A stretch of 64,000 nucleotides of DNA. Source: Cognatishimia sp. F0-27 (GTDB taxonomy: Bacteria > Pseudomonadota > Alphaproteobacteria > Rhodobacterales > Rhodobacteraceae). The stretch's first letter is position 1, and every line of letters begins with the position of its first letter. The stretch is taken from the NCBI RefSeq assembly GCF_020667845.1, contig NZ_JAFMPQ010000012.1, forward strand, positions 52,999 to 116,998, given 5' to 3'. The translations under genes and the position numbers were made by a program. Shown here one piece after another: positions 19,315-29,141 of the stretch. The notes under the pieces are model-generated. The model saw only the letters and a program-made list of their open reading frames with translations, was not told the DNA's origin and did no database searches.

Positions 19315-20112
19315 TTATCCGATCCGACCGGTGATGTAGCTTTCGGTCCGCTTGTCTTCGGGGTTGGTGAAGATCTGTCCGGTCTCGCCGAATTCCACCA
19401 GATGGCCGAGATGGAAGAACGCCGTCTTCTGGCTCACACGGGCGGCCTGCTGCATGGAATGCGTGACGATCACGACGGAGTAGGTCTGGCGCAGCTCGTC
19501 GATCAGCTCTTCGACCTGGGCCGTTGCAATCGGGTCGAGGGCGGAACAGGGTTCGTCCATCAAGAGCACCTCCGGCTCCGTGGCCACCGCGCGGGCGATG
19601 CACAGGCGCTGCTGCTGCCCGCCGGACAAGCCGGTGCCGGGCGCGTGCAGGCGGTCCTTGACCTCGTCCCAGATGGCGCCACGGCGCAGGGCGCGTTCCA
19701 CGATCTCGTCAAGCTCGGCCTTGTTCTTGGCCATGCCGTGGATCTTGGGACCGTAGGCAACATTGTCATAGATCGACTTGGGGAACGGGTTCGGCTTCTG
19801 AAACACCATCCCCACCTTGGCGCGCAGCTGAACGGGGTCGACGCGCTTGTCGTAGATATCGTCGCCGTCAATCGTGATGCGGCCTTCCACGCGGCAGATG
19901 TCGATCGTGTCGTTCATCCGGTTCAGGCAGCGCAGGAAGGTCGACTTGCCACAGCCCGACGGCCCGATGAAAGCAGTCACGGTCTTGTCCTGAATGTCCA
20001 CGTCCACGTCCTTGATGGCGTGGTTGTCGCCGTAGAACACCTGAACATCTCGGGCGGAAATCTTTACGTCGTCCACAGCGGCCTCTCTTCTCGTCAGGGG
20101 GGCGTCATACAT
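19315..20112 (-). CDS. pstB: Phosphate ABC transporter ATP-binding protein PstB
   Basis: Energises high-affinity phosphate uptake on the cytoplasmic face. The 265-residue ATPase has Walker [11 protein letters not shown]-loop VFQKPNPFP (PstB-specific), signature LSGGQQQR, Walker [14 protein letters not shown] and an H-loop His in VTHSM. The ATG at 20112 is preceded by AAAGGGA. The gap to pstA is 72 bp. Confidence 0.97.
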   Translation of the reverse strand: MYDAPLTRREAAVDDVKISARDVQVFYGDNHAIKDVDVDIQDKTVTAFIGPSGCGKSTFLRCLNRMNDTIDICRVEGRITIDGDDIYDKRVDPVQLRAKVGMVFQKPNPFPKSIYDNVAYGPKIHGMAKNKAELDEIVERALRRGAIWDEVKDRLHAPGTGLSGGQQQRLCIARAVATEPEVLLMDEPCSALDPIATAQVEELIDELRQTYSVVIVTHSMQQAARVSQKTAFFHLGHLVEFGETGQIFTNPEDKRTESYITGRIG

Positions 20113-20184
20113 TGTCTGTCCCTTTCTTGCCAGAGCGGGGCCGGCATGGGCATCGGGTAAAACGGGATGGCAGTCGGGGCCGGA

Positions 20185-21540
20185 TCACCAGCGCCGTTCG
20201 AACCGCCGCCGCAGCAGGATGGCGATCAGGTTCATGGTGAGCAGGAACACCAGAAGGATGATGATCCCGCCCCAGGCGCGCTCGTAATAGGCCGGATCCG
20301 CGCGCTTGGCCCATTCGTAGATCTGTGCGGGCATGGCGGAGTTGGGATCCATGAACCCCGACACGAATCCGTCCGGGTAGTTTGTCGCGATATAGCCGAC
20401 CATCCCGATCAGAAGCAGCGGTGCGGTTTCGCCGAGCGCCTGGGCCAGGCCGATAATGGTCCCCGTGAGAATGCCGGGCATGGCCAGCGGCAGCACATGG
20501 TGGAACACCGCCTGCATCTTCGACGCTCCCACGCCAAGAGCCGCGTCCCGGATCGAGGGCGGCACCGATTTGAGCGAGGCGCGTGTCGAGATGATGATCG
20601 TCGGCAAGGTCATCAGGGTCAGCACCAAGCCCCCGACAATTGGCGCCGATTGCGGCAGATGCGCGAACTGGATGAACACCGCCAGACCGAGGATACCGAA
20701 CACGATCGACGGCACGGCGGCGAGGTTCGAGATATTGACTTCGATCAGGTCGGTAAACCGGTTTTGTGGCGCAAATTCCTCCAAGTAGATCGAGGCCGCC
20801 ACCCCGATGGGCAGTGCGAGGACCAGCACCACAAGCATCATGAAGAAGGACCCAAGCATCGACACCCCGAGACCTGCGGATTCCGCGCGGCTTTCCGACG
20901 CGTCAGACCCGAAGATGAAGGAGGTGTTGAATTGCTTGGCGATGACCCCGGCGCTCACCAGCGCGTCGGTCAGATCGAGATGCTCGGCGTCGATATTCTT
21001 GTCACGCGCGACGTCTTCGCGAAACACCCGATCCTTGAGATAGCCATCCACGCGCGACGCGGCGAGAATGCGGAACTCTACCGTCTCGCCGATCCGGTCG
21101 GGGTTGGCGATCACAAAGTCGCGCACCTGCGCCGCCGCAGAAGCCGAGATTAGCGCTTTCATGTCCTTTGCGCTGTCCAGCGGGGTTTCGATGTTGCGCG
21201 ATGTCACCTCCTCGAACACGGCATTCTGGATCAGTGGCGTATAGCCAAAGGTCGAGACCTTCCGGATGTCGTCCGGATCGCGGTTCCCGGCCTTGTCGAG
21301 CTTGGCCGGATCGAGAAAGACCTGCGTGGTGATGAAGGTCTGCTGGAAGGCGGACAGCCCGTTCCCGAGGATCGAGGTCAGCAACACCACGAGGAAAAAC
21401 AGGCCCGCGCAGATCGCCGCAACCCCATAAAGGCGGAACCGCTTTTCGGCGGCGTTGCGTTTGGCGGTGTGGGCATCCGTCTCCATCAGCGAGCGCCGGG
21501 CGCGCGGGCTGGCGGCGGGGGCGAGGCTTGCGTCGCTCAT
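20185..21540 (-). CDS. pstA: Phosphate ABC transporter permease PstA (extended, DUF3333-type)
   Basis: An inner-membrane permease of 451 residues, much longer than E. coli PstA (about 296). The extra length is an N-terminal transmembrane helix (about 35-60) plus a periplasmic segment of roughly 150 residues, as in the DUF3333 PstA form common in alphaproteobacteria. The C-terminal half has the usual helices and the EAA-like loop (RDAALGVGASKMQAVFHHVLP). Its ATG overlaps the pstC stop at 21537-21540 (ATGA), implying translational coupling. Confidence 0.95.
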   Translation of the reverse strand: MSDASLAPAASPRARRSLMETDAHTAKRNAAEKRFRLYGVAAICAGLFFLVVLLTSILGNGLSAFQQTFITTQVFLDPAKLDKAGNRDPDDIRKVSTFGYTPLIQNAVFEEVTSRNIETPLDSAKDMKALISASAAAQVRDFVIANPDRIGETVEFRILAASRVDGYLKDRVFREDVARDKNIDAEHLDLTDALVSAGVIAKQFNTSFIFGSDASESRAESAGLGVSMLGSFFMMLVVLVLALPIGVAASIYLEEFAPQNRFTDLIEVNISNLAAVPSIVFGILGLAVFIQFAHLPQSAPIVGGLVLTLMTLPTIIISTRASLKSVPPSIRDAALGVGASKMQAVFHHVLPLAMPGILTGTIIGLAQALGETAPLLLIGMVGYIATNYPDGFVSGFMDPNSAMPAQIYEWAKRADPAYYERAWGGIIILLVFLLTMNLIAILLRRRFERRW

Positions 21541-23000
21541 TCGTATTGCTCCCGATATTTGCGCACGATGCTGAGTGCGAGAACGTTGAGCCCAAGGGTG
21601 ATGATGAAGAGCGTCATCCCAAGGGCAAAGGCCACCAGCGCCTCGGGCGAGGCGAAGTCCGCATCTCCGGTCAGCTGGCTGACAATCTTGGCCGTGACGG
21701 TGGTCATGGCTTCAAACGGGTTGAGGCTCAGGCGGGCGGCGGCCCCTGCCCCAAGCACAACGATCATGGTTTCGCCGATGGCCCGCGACGCCGCCAGCAG
21801 GATTGCCCCCACGATGCCCGGGAGGGCGGCGGGGATCACCACTTGGCGGATCGTTTCCGACTGTGTCGCGCCAAGCCCGTAAGACCCGTCGCGCATCGCC
21901 TGCGGCACGGCATTGATGATGTCATCGGAAAGCGATGAAACGAACGGGATGAGCATGATCCCCATCACAAGCCCCGCCGTCATGACCGCGGTGCCGGCCT
22001 GCATCCAGTTCAACCCGTCGCGGCCAAACGCGCTCAGCAAAAGCGGCCCCACCGTCAACAGCGCAAAAAGGCCGTAGACGATGGTCGGGATGCCGGCGAG
22101 GAGCTCCAGCGTCGGCTTGGCAAAAGCCCGGACCTTGGACCCGGCATATTCGCTGAGATAGATCGCTGCGAACAGTCCGATCGGGACGGCCACAAGCAAG
22201 GCGATCAACGAGATATAGAGCGTCCCCCACAAGAGCGGCCAGATGCCGAGCTCCGACCCGCCGCCGAAGCTTGGCGACCATGTCAGGGAGCCAAAGAAAT
22301 CCGACGCCGGGTAGATCCGGAAGAACTCCACCGTGTTGAAGATCAGCGAAAAGACGATTCCCACCGTGGTGAGGATCGCAATGGACGCCGCAAACAGCAG
22401 CATCGCGCGCACGCCCTGCTCGACCACGTTGCGGGCACGGAACTCTGCAGTGGTTTGGCGGAGCGCCCAACCCATCCCCGCAAGAGCCAACAGCAGCACC
22501 GCAACCGTCATGGCGGCATCGCCAACCCCCGACAGCGACCGGTATGACTGGGCGGCGGCGAGCACTGTCGGATCCACATCAGAGCCGAGTGCCACACCCG
22601 CCTGCGCAAGGACCCCCCGCACATCCGTGGCACCGGCTTCGATCGCGGCAGCGTTCGTTTCGGAGATGATCCCCTGCGCCACGGCAAGATCCAGACCATC
22701 GGCCACACGGCGCACATCCGACATCACGAGGGCAAGCGTGCTGTCTTCGCTCACGGCGGTATCGGGCAACGCACCCGCGATCTGGGTATTCATCCAGATG
22801 GGCTGAACGATCAGCCAGACAAACAGCAGCGCGAAAGCCGGCGTCAGAACCTTCAGAGCGGCGTTCCAACCATAATAATTCGGCAGGCTGTGCAGGTGGC
22901 GCCGATCTCCGTCAACAGCCGCAAGCGCCCGCCCCCGGGCGAGGACGAAGCCGACGGCTGCAACCGCGACAATCAGTAGTGACAGCCAGAAAACAGGCAT
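21537..23000 (-). CDS. pstC: Phosphate ABC transporter permease PstC (extended)
   Basis: An inner-membrane permease, 487 residues, again longer than the enterobacterial form. N-terminal helices (about 3-20 and 50-70) and a periplasmic insert precede the conserved permease core. The core has SEYAGSKVRAFAKPTLELLAGIPTIVYG and the loop GLGATQSETIRQVVIPAALPGI. The start at 23000 follows a GGGGGT site; an upstream ATG at 23039 lacks one. Pairs with PstA and overlaps its start by 4 bp. Confidence 0.95.
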   Translation of the reverse strand: MPVFWLSLLIVAVAAVGFVLARGRALAAVDGDRRHLHSLPNYYGWNAALKVLTPAFALLFVWLIVQPIWMNTQIAGALPDTAVSEDSTLALVMSDVRRVADGLDLAVAQGIISETNAAAIEAGATDVRGVLAQAGVALGSDVDPTVLAAAQSYRSLSGVGDAAMTVAVLLLALAGMGWALRQTTAEFRARNVVEQGVRAMLLFAASIAILTTVGIVFSLIFNTVEFFRIYPASDFFGSLTWSPSFGGGSELGIWPLLWGTLYISLIALLVAVPIGLFAAIYLSEYAGSKVRAFAKPTLELLAGIPTIVYGLFALLTVGPLLLSAFGRDGLNWMQAGTAVMTAGLVMGIMLIPFVSSLSDDIINAVPQAMRDGSYGLGATQSETIRQVVIPAALPGIVGAILLAASRAIGETMIVVLGAGAAARLSLNPFEAMTTVTAKIVSQLTGDADFASPEALVAFALGMTLFIITLGLNVLALSIVRKYREQYE

Positions 23001-23065
23001 GTGACCCCCAGACGAAAGCCCCCCGATACGGGAGGCCAATTGCGATAAATGTCCTAAAAGGAATG

Positions 23066-23090
23066 CGGAGCGGCGAAATATGCCGCTCCG
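23066..23090 (-). other. Hairpin between pstS and pstC
   Basis: CGGAGCGGC and GCCGCTCCG form a 9-bp perfect stem with a 7-base loop, in the 133 bp separating pstS from pstC. There is no T-run on the transcribed strand. It is probably an mRNA-stabilising or partial-termination element that keeps pstS in excess, by analogy with other binding-protein operons. Confidence 0.6.
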
Positions 23091-23133
23091 TTTCTTGGTG
23101 TCCGGATCGTGAAACGGGATCCGTCGGAGGCGC

Positions 23134-24171
23134 TTACATGCCTTCGCCCATGGTCTCTTCGGCTTCGATCATGGCTTGTGTGGCGGCAAGCTCGGGGTCG
23201 GAGACGAGACCGTATTCTGCAAGCGGACCATCTGGGCCAGCGATCTCATCGGCCACAAAGAAGGATGCAAACTCCTTCAGGCCGGGGATCACGCCGATAT
23301 GCGCCTTCTTGATGTAGAAGAAGAGCGGACGCGACACCGGGTATTCGCCGGTCGAGATGGTCTCGGTCGAGGGCGCGACGCCGGACATGGTGGCAACCTT
23401 CAGCGTGTCGGTGTTGTTTTCGTAGAACGCGAGCCCAAAGACGCCAACACCTTCGGAATTGCTGTCGATGCGCGCGAGGGTCTCGGTGTAGTCGCCGTCG
23501 ATATCCACCGACTTGCCGTCCGTGCGGACCGACATGCAGGCATGCTCTGCGTCATCTTCGCTCATGCCGCCGTCGATCATCGCCTGCATCGCGCCCGTGT
23601 CTTCGCAGCCCTGAAGCAGCACCTTTTCTTCAAAGACTTCGCGGGTGCCGTGCTTTGTGCCGGGGATGAAGGCCGCGATCTCGACCGCCGGCAGGTCGGC
23701 GTTCACGTCGGCCCAGGTCATGTTCGGGTTGGCCACGATCTCGCCATCCACGACGATGTTTTCGGCAAGCGCAAGGAACCAGTCGGAAGGCTCGAAAGCG
23801 ACAAAGTCCGGGCCGTCGATCTGGCTGGCAAAGACAATGCCGTCATAGCCGATGCGCACTTCGATGATGTCGGAAACGCCGTTTTCAGCACAGACCGCGA
23901 TTTCCCGCTCGCGGATCGCACGGGAGGCGTTGGCGATGTCGATGGTGTTTTCGCCCACGCCTTCACAGAAGCGCTTGAGGCCGGCCGAGGAGCCGCCGGA
24001 TTCCACGACCGGTGTCGGGAACTCGAAGTTCTCACCAAAAGCTTCGGCCACGATTGACGCGTAAGGCAGCACGGTCGACGAGCCGGCAACCTGCACATTG
24101 TCGCGCGCGGCGGCGGTGGTTGCAGACACGGCCGCGATGGCCAGTGCAGAAACGGACAATTTGACGGACAT
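23134..24171 (-). CDS. pstS: Phosphate-binding periplasmic protein PstS
   Basis: High-affinity periplasmic phosphate receptor of the Pst transporter. The 345-residue precursor has a signal peptide ending TTAAA (about residue 22). The mature part starts DNVQVAGSSTVLPYA, with phosphate-binding ESGGSSAG and ANASRAI segments. It belongs to the PstS subtype with the EEKVLLQGCEDTGA-like Cys insert. The ATG at 24171 follows a strong AGGAGG. It is preceded by a three-repeat Pho box and is the first gene of pstSCAB-phoU-phoB. Confidence 0.95.
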   Translation of the reverse strand: MSVKLSVSALAIAAVSATTAAARDNVQVAGSSTVLPYASIVAEAFGENFEFPTPVVESGGSSAGLKRFCEGVGENTIDIANASRAIREREIAVCAENGVSDIIEVRIGYDGIVFASQIDGPDFVAFEPSDWFLALAENIVVDGEIVANPNMTWADVNADLPAVEIAAFIPGTKHGTREVFEEKVLLQGCEDTGAMQAMIDGGMSEDDAEHACMSVRTDGKSVDIDGDYTETLARIDSNSEGVGVFGLAFYENNTDTLKVATMSGVAPSTETISTGEYPVSRPLFFYIKKAHIGVIPGLKEFASFFVADEIAGPDGPLAEYGLVSDPELAATQAMIEAEETMGEGM

Positions 24172-24250
24172 GGGTCCTCCTGAAATGTCAGATCCGATCA
24201 TCCCCACGATGATCTTCATGGGGCGGTCTATGGCCGCTGAGCAATGGTTT

Positions 24251-24279
24251 TGTGACAGCCACGTAACAGGTTTATGACA
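24251..24279 (-). promoter_or_regulatory. Pho box (PhoB operator) upstream of pstS
   Basis: On the minus strand three direct repeats TGTCATA (24273-24279), TGTTACG (24262-24268) and TGTCACA (24251-24257) start exactly 11 bp apart. Each is followed by an A/C-rich spacer. This is the canonical PhoB tandem-repeat layout, 80-110 bp upstream of the pstS start. Confidence 0.9.
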
Positions 24280-24378
24280 ATGCGGGGCGCGTGTGGAATT
24301 TTGCGGAAATCTCGCCAGATTTGATCGCAAATATCTGATTTTATTCAGATATGATTTCTGCGCTGACGTAACGTCAGA

Positions 24379-25437
24379 TCATGCGGACTCCGTGCCGGCC
24401 TGATCAACCGGCAGGATCACGACAAAATTGCTGCCCTCGCCGGGTGTGCTCTCGATTCTCAATCGCCCCCGGTGCCGCCCGATGATATGTTTTACGATCG
24501 CCAGCCCGAGCCCTGTGCCACCCGCTTCGCGCGACCGGTGCATGTCGACCCGGTAGAACCGTTCCGTCAGGCGGGGGATGTGGTGCGGATCGATCCCCGG
24601 CCCGGTGTCCTGGACGCTGACGCGGACCCCTTCGGCCCGCAATCCCGGCTCGTAAGCCGGAGTGTTCAGCGTCACGCAGACCCGCGCGCCGGCCCCGGAA
24701 TACTTGATCGCGTTCTCGGTCAGGTTGGTCAGCACCTGGCGTAGCTGATCGCCATCGCCGGTGATCATGACCGGCGCTTCCGGCGTGAGGCTCTCCATCG
24801 AGACGGACGCTTTGCGGGCCACATCTTCAAGCCCGTGCCTCACGGAGTTCACCAGGGCGGCAAGGTCAATCCGGGTGGTCGGACGCACGCGCTCTTCTGC
24901 CTCGACCCGGCTGAGCGACAGCAAATCATCCACCAGCCGCGTCATCCGCGCCGCTTCCGTGGCCATGATCCCGAGAAACCGCTCACGGGCCGCCGCATCA
25001 TTTGCCGCGGGGCCTTTGAGGGTTTCGATGAATCCGATCAACGCGGTCAATGGCGTGCGCAGCTCGTGGCTGACATTGGCAACGAAATCGCGGCGTATCT
25101 GACCGGCTTCCTCCACCGCGCTGACATCGGTGAAGGTGACCAGAACGGCCGGATGCGCCATGAGGCTGAGCGGCCGGATGGAGACCGCATAGGTCGTCGC
25201 ACGCACCGCGTCACCGGCCAGATACTGTGCCTGCCGTGCGCTGCCGCCTTGCAGCACCGCCTCAATCGCGTCGAGCAATGCCGGTTGGCGCAATGCAGTG
25301 ATGAAATGGCGCCCCGACAGCGATTTTCCGAGCAAGCCCTCCCCGGCCGCATTGATGGCGGCGATGCGTTCATCGGCCCGGATCAGCAGAGCCGGAAGCG
25401 GTATGGCCTCGACAACTTCATCGGCGATCAGCGTCAT
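24379..25437 (-). CDS. phoR: Phosphate regulon sensor histidine kinase PhoR (no membrane anchor visible)
   Basis: A 352-residue sensor kinase: PAS domain (about 5-105), HisKA with H124 in NVSHELRTPLTALIGF, then an ATPase domain with NLTENAIKYS (N box), DTGPGIDP (G1) and GGTGLGLAIVKH (G2). The start at 25437 matches the family and has AAGGA upstream. The frame continues open upstream, but that part mirrors the next gene in another frame. Unlike enterobacterial PhoR, no hydrophobic segment precedes the PAS domain, so the protein appears soluble and would need PhoU/PstB contact. It is transcribed towards pstS, 207 bp away. Confidence 0.92.
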   Translation of the reverse strand: MTLIADEVVEAIPLPALLIRADERIAAINAAGEGLLGKSLSGRHFITALRQPALLDAIEAVLQGGSARQAQYLAGDAVRATTYAVSIRPLSLMAHPAVLVTFTDVSAVEEAGQIRRDFVANVSHELRTPLTALIGFIETLKGPAANDAAARERFLGIMATEAARMTRLVDDLLSLSRVEAEERVRPTTRIDLAALVNSVRHGLEDVARKASVSMESLTPEAPVMITGDGDQLRQVLTNLTENAIKYSGAGARVCVTLNTPAYEPGLRAEGVRVSVQDTGPGIDPHHIPRLTERFYRVDMHRSREAGGTGLGLAIVKHIIGRHRGRLRIESTPGEGSNFVVILPVDQAGTESA

Positions 25438-25487
25438 CGGGGCGGTCCTTGTCCTGTCCAGCTCTGTTTTGCCCGTGCCGTCACGGT

Positions 25488-26675
25488 TTAGCCGGATTGC
25501 GTCGTTTCTGCCGCCGCACGCAGACCGGCATCGAATTCGGCAAGCAGCGCATCGGGCTCCTCCAGCCCGACAGAGACACGGAAGAACCCTTCGGTCATAC
25601 CCAGAGAGGCCCGTTGCGCTTCGGTCATGGCGCGGTGAGAGGATGATGCAGGATGCGACAGCGTGGTGCCGACATCGCCCAGCGTCGGCGCAAAGGCGAT
25701 GCCCGCAGCGCCGCGCGCAAAGGCATTGGCCGCGGCGCGACCGCCCGCGATTTCGAAGCTGACCATGTTGCAACCGTGGCCCTTCAGAAGCCCTTGTGCC
25801 CGCGCGGCATCGGGGTGGTCGGGCCGGGTGGGATACAGCACACGGGTCACGCCCGGTTTTCCGGCGAGATGCGCCGCAAGCCGTTCCGCCGTGGTCTCCG
25901 CGCGGTCAAAGCGCAGATCGAAGCTCATCATGCCGCGCTCCGCCAGCCAGCAATCAAACGGGCTTGCGGTCATCCCGGTGGTGACTGCAAAGACCCGCAT
26001 GGCATCCATCAGCGCGGGATCGCTGGCACAGACCCAACCAAGCGTCACGTCGGAATGCCCCGCAAGGAGTTTTGTGACGGAATGCAGCACGATATCGGCA
26101 CCATGCTCCGCCGGGCGAATGCCGCGCGGCGTGGTGAAGGTGTTGTCCACCACGAGCAACACGTCATGCGCCTTGCAGACGGCCGCGATTCCGTCGAGAT
26201 CGGCCACCCGCAGCGTCGGGTTTGAGACGACCTCGATCAGCACCAAGCGGGTCTCCGGACGGATTGCCGCCGCGATCGCTTGCGCATCGGTGGGATCGGC
26301 CAGCGTGGTGGTGATACCGAGACGCGGCAAGTCCTCGTTCATCAGGCGCAGTGACCGTCCATAAAGCTGGTTGCCCCCCACCACGTGATCCCCGGCGCGA
26401 CACAGCCCCATGAGCACCGCCGTGACCGCAGCCATACCGGATCCGACAGCCATACCGCCCCGCATGCCTTCAAGGGCGTCGATCCGCTGTGCCAGCATGT
26501 CGGCATTGGGGTGGCCTTCGCGCGCATAGGTATACCCTGCCCCGCCGCCCTCATATTGCGCATCGAGCGCATCGGGATCATCGGCGGCATAGACAACCGA
26601 CGGCATGATCGGCGTGCCAACCATGCGGGAGCGGCCCAGTTCGGGCACGACGGGACGTTGAAGGGTGGGTTTCAT
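25488..26675 (-). CDS. PLP-dependent trans-sulfuration enzyme (cystathionine gamma-synthase/beta-lyase family)
   Basis: A 395-residue Cys/Met-metabolism enzyme. The PLP-binding Lys is in HSVTKLLAGHSD (near residue 200). The Tyr/Gly-rich YTYAREGHPN and GSGMAAVTA motifs near the N-terminus and VVDNTFTTP are typical. It cannot be resolved by eye between cystathionine gamma-synthase, beta- or gamma-lyase and an O-acylhomoserine sulfhydrylase. The start at 26675 follows a GGAGAG site. It is 50 bp upstream of phoR on the same strand, but the roles are unrelated and cotranscription is unproven. Confidence 0.85.
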   Translation of the reverse strand: MKPTLQRPVVPELGRSRMVGTPIMPSVVYAADDPDALDAQYEGGGAGYTYAREGHPNADMLAQRIDALEGMRGGMAVGSGMAAVTAVLMGLCRAGDHVVGGNQLYGRSLRLMNEDLPRLGITTTLADPTDAQAIAAAIRPETRLVLIEVVSNPTLRVADLDGIAAVCKAHDVLLVVDNTFTTPRGIRPAEHGADIVLHSVTKLLAGHSDVTLGWVCASDPALMDAMRVFAVTTGMTASPFDCWLAERGMMSFDLRFDRAETTAERLAAHLAGKPGVTRVLYPTRPDHPDAARAQGLLKGHGCNMVSFEIAGGRAAANAFARGAAGIAFAPTLGDVGTTLSHPASSSHRAMTEAQRASLGMTEGFFRVSVGLEEPDALLAEFDAGLRAAAETTQSG

Positions 26676-26813
26676 GCTCTCTCCGTTAAGACGGGCGCAG
26701 ATCGGCCCGGCATCTGTATGAGGTGAAAAGCGTCGGCACGCGCGCAGCGCGATGGCGCGCCGCCTGCGCCGGCGAGCCCGACGCGGCGCGTGCCGCACGG
26801 TCTCTGGGTCTCG

Positions 26814-27335
26814 TCAGAGCGGTTTGAGCCCCGCTGCAAAGCGACGGGCGTTTTCCTGATAATGCTCTGCGGAGCGGGTCAACCCGGCGATCGCGTCCTC
26901 ATCGAGCTGTCGCACCACTTTGCCGGGCATGCCCATGACCAGACTGCCATCGGGGATTTCCTTGTTTTCGGTGATCAGTGCCCCCGCGCCGATGAGGCAG
27001 TTCCGGCCAATCCTGGCCCCGTTCAGGATCGTCGCCCCCATGCCAATAAGGCTGTTGTCGCCGATGGAACACCCATGCAGCATGACCTTGTGGCCAATGG
27101 TGCAGTTGCGACCGACAGTGAGCGGACAGCCCGGATCGGTATGGCACACGACGTTTTCCTGAATGTTGGAACCGGCGCCGATCCGGATCGTCTCGTTGTC
27201 GCCACGGATCGTAACGCCGAACCAGACGCTTGCCAGCTCTTCGATGACGACATTGCCGATCACGGAACTGCCCGGGGCGATCCATGCGGTGTCGGCGACT
27301 TCGGGGCGCAGCCCGTCCAAAGCATATAGGCTCAT
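26814..27335 (-). CDS. Gamma-class carbonic anhydrase family protein
   Basis: A 173-residue left-handed beta-helix protein built from hexapeptide repeats ([36 protein letters not shown]). The metal-binding His triad is placed as in CaiE/YrdA proteins ([20 protein letters not shown]). Trimeric and cytoplasmic; carbonic anhydrase activity is variable in this family. The ATG overlaps the gmk stop (27332-27335, ATGA), so it is the third gene of yicC-gmk-gammaCA. Confidence 0.9.
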   Translation of the reverse strand: MSLYALDGLRPEVADTAWIAPGSSVIGNVVIEELASVWFGVTIRGDNETIRIGAGSNIQENVVCHTDPGCPLTVGRNCTIGHKVMLHGCSIGDNSLIGMGATILNGARIGRNCLIGAGALITENKEIPDGSLVMGMPGKVVRQLDEDAIAGLTRSAEHYQENARRFAAGLKPL

Positions 27336-27997
27336 GGTGTTTCCTCGAATTCCGATTGCAACCCGCGCACGTGGGCCATCAGCGAAGGCTGTTGAAGGCG
27401 GCGCAATCGGGTTGCGGTCACGATTGTCTTGAGATCGTCGAATGTCTTGTCGAGATCGTCATTGACGAGCACGTAGTCATAGCTGCCCCAATGGCTGATC
27501 TCGTCCCAGCTTTTCTGCATCCGTTTGGCGATTGTGTCAGCGCTGTCTTGGCCGCGGCTTTCCAGACGGCGACGCAGTTCGGCGATGGATGGCGGAAGGA
27601 TGAAGATCGACAGCGTATGCACGCCAAGCGCAGAATTGACGATCTGTTGCGCGCCCTGCCAGTCGATATCGAAAAGCACATCACACCCGGCATTGATCGC
27701 GCGTTCCACCGGCGCGCGGGGTGAGCCGTAGAAATTCCCGAAGACATGGGCGTGTTCAAGCATCCCGTCCTCCGCGACCGAGCGTTTGAACTGCTCCTCG
27801 GACAGGAAATGGTAGTGCTCGCCATCCTGCTCTCCCGGACGCGGCGCGCGGGTTGTGGCGGACACGGAAAATGTCAGTGACGGATCCCATTCCAGAAGCC
27901 TGCGCGACAGGGTCGACTTGCCGGCGCCCGAAGGCGAACTGAGAATGATCAGCAAGCCACGGCGCAGCTGTGCGCCACGTGTCTCGTTATTCGACAT
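27332..27997 (-). CDS. gmk: Guanylate kinase
   Basis: Phosphorylates GMP to GDP. The 221-residue enzyme shows the P-loop [10 protein letters not shown], the GMP-binding [20 protein letters not shown] and [11 protein letters not shown]. The start at 27997 has GGGAG upstream, and the ATG lies inside the end of yicC (11-bp overlap). The YicC-Gmk pairing is conserved across many bacteria. Confidence 0.96.
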   Translation of the reverse strand: MSNNETRGAQLRRGLLIILSSPSGAGKSTLSRRLLEWDPSLTFSVSATTRAPRPGEQDGEHYHFLSEEQFKRSVAEDGMLEHAHVFGNFYGSPRAPVERAINAGCDVLFDIDWQGAQQIVNSALGVHTLSIFILPPSIAELRRRLESRGQDSADTIAKRMQKSWDEISHWGSYDYVLVNDDLDKTFDDLKTIVTATRLRRLQQPSLMAHVRGLQSEFEETP

Positions 27998-28877
27998 TGG
28001 CGACCTGCTCCCGCATCTGATCAATAACCGTTTTCAAGGCGAGACCGACACGCGTCAGCGCAGGGTCCGCGGCCTTGGAACATAAGGTGTTGGCTTCGCG
28101 ATTGAATTCCTGCGTGAGAAATTCGAACTTGCGACCGACGGCGCCGGCGGCGCGCAGCAGGTCACGGGCCGCCGCGATATGGGCCCGCAGCCGGTCGAGC
28201 TCTTCCGTGATGTCGGCCTTCACCGCGATCAGCGCCAATTCCTGCGCCAGCCGCTGATCATCCACACCATCGGAGGCATTCAGGATCTTGTCCAGCTGGG
28301 CCCGCAGTCGCGCGGGCTGCGCGGTGGCCCGCGCCTCGGCCAAAGTCACCGCCTCCGAGACCAATGCCTCCACCGAGTCGATCTGAGCGTGCAGAAGATG
28401 CGCCAGACGCGCGCCTTCACTCTTGCGCATGTCCACGAAAGACGCCAGCGCCCGGTCGTAATCCGCAAGAAGCGCGTCCCGCAACGCCGCGTCGTCGGGT
28501 CGCGCGGGTTCGGCGCTCATCATGCCGCGAAGCGCAACGATGTCGGCCGCATTGGCGGGCGCCAGCGACAAACCGCGATCCAGCGCGCTCTGTTCGATGC
28601 GCGCCATGGCGTCGAGCACCGCTGCAAGATACGCCTCGTCGAGATGCGCCGCGCTTTCGTCCGTCTGCGCGGAGAGTTTGAGAGTGATCTGGACATTGCC
28701 ACGCTTGAGCGCCTTGGCGGTGCGGGCGCGGATCTCGGCCTCCAGACCGTCGATGCCATCAGGCAGGCGCAGCCGCAGGTCGAGACCTTTGCCGTTGACG
28801 CCGCGCAATTCCCACGTCCAGGCATGGCCGGCGTGTTCGCCCTGCGCGGCGGCAAAACCTGTCATGGATTGGCGCAT
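27987..28877 (-). CDS. YicC family endoribonuclease
   Basis: A 296-residue protein with the YicC N-terminal start [30 protein letters not shown] and the C-terminal DUF1732 signature [22 protein letters not shown]. coli YicC has been reported as a metal-dependent endoribonuclease. The start at 28877 is set by homology; AGGGG lies upstream. First gene of a tight operon with gmk and a gamma-carbonic anhydrase homologue; divergent from the PAS gene. Confidence 0.92.
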   Translation of the reverse strand: MRQSMTGFAAAQGEHAGHAWTWELRGVNGKGLDLRLRLPDGIDGLEAEIRARTAKALKRGNVQITLKLSAQTDESAAHLDEAYLAAVLDAMARIEQSALDRGLSLAPANAADIVALRGMMSAEPARPDDAALRDALLADYDRALASFVDMRKSEGARLAHLLHAQIDSVEALVSEAVTLAEARATAQPARLRAQLDKILNASDGVDDQRLAQELALIAVKADITEELDRLRAHIAAARDLLRAAGAVGRKFEFLTQEFNREANTLCSKAADPALTRVGLALKTVIDQMREQVANVE

Positions 28878-29015
28878 TCCGGAGTGTCCCCTGTGGCTTG
28901 AGCCTCGTGCTAATGACTTGTGCCGATCAAGGCAAGCCATCGGCGCAGTCGCCCCCGGACGCGACTTCGATGCGGCGCAACCCGCCATCATGACCCGACA
29001 TGTCTCAAACAGACG

Positions 29016-29080
29016 TTAACCACGAGACAGGAAATGCAGAGAAATCTGCGCGCAATTTTGCTAGTTAAGAACTTAGTAAC
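29016..29080. promoter_or_regulatory. Possible CtrA-type sites upstream of the PAS gene
   Basis: TTAA (29065-29068), 7 bases, then GTAA (29076-29079) is one mismatch from the CtrA consensus TTAA-N7-TTAA. A GTTAACCA element (29015-29022) lies 50 bp before it. Both are in the yicC/PAS divergent region. Short motifs can occur by chance. Confidence 0.3.
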
Positions 29081-29141
29081 GAAGATTGTGCAGCTTGGGA
29101 CCGGATGGGTGTCCAGATGCGCTGTCTCTGAAAACGGAGCG

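Noticed and set aside
18529..20160. A 543-codon plus-strand frame across phoB-phoU-pstB
   Set aside because: It mirrors three certain minus-strand genes with clear motifs; its translation is His/Asp/Arg-rich and shadow-like.
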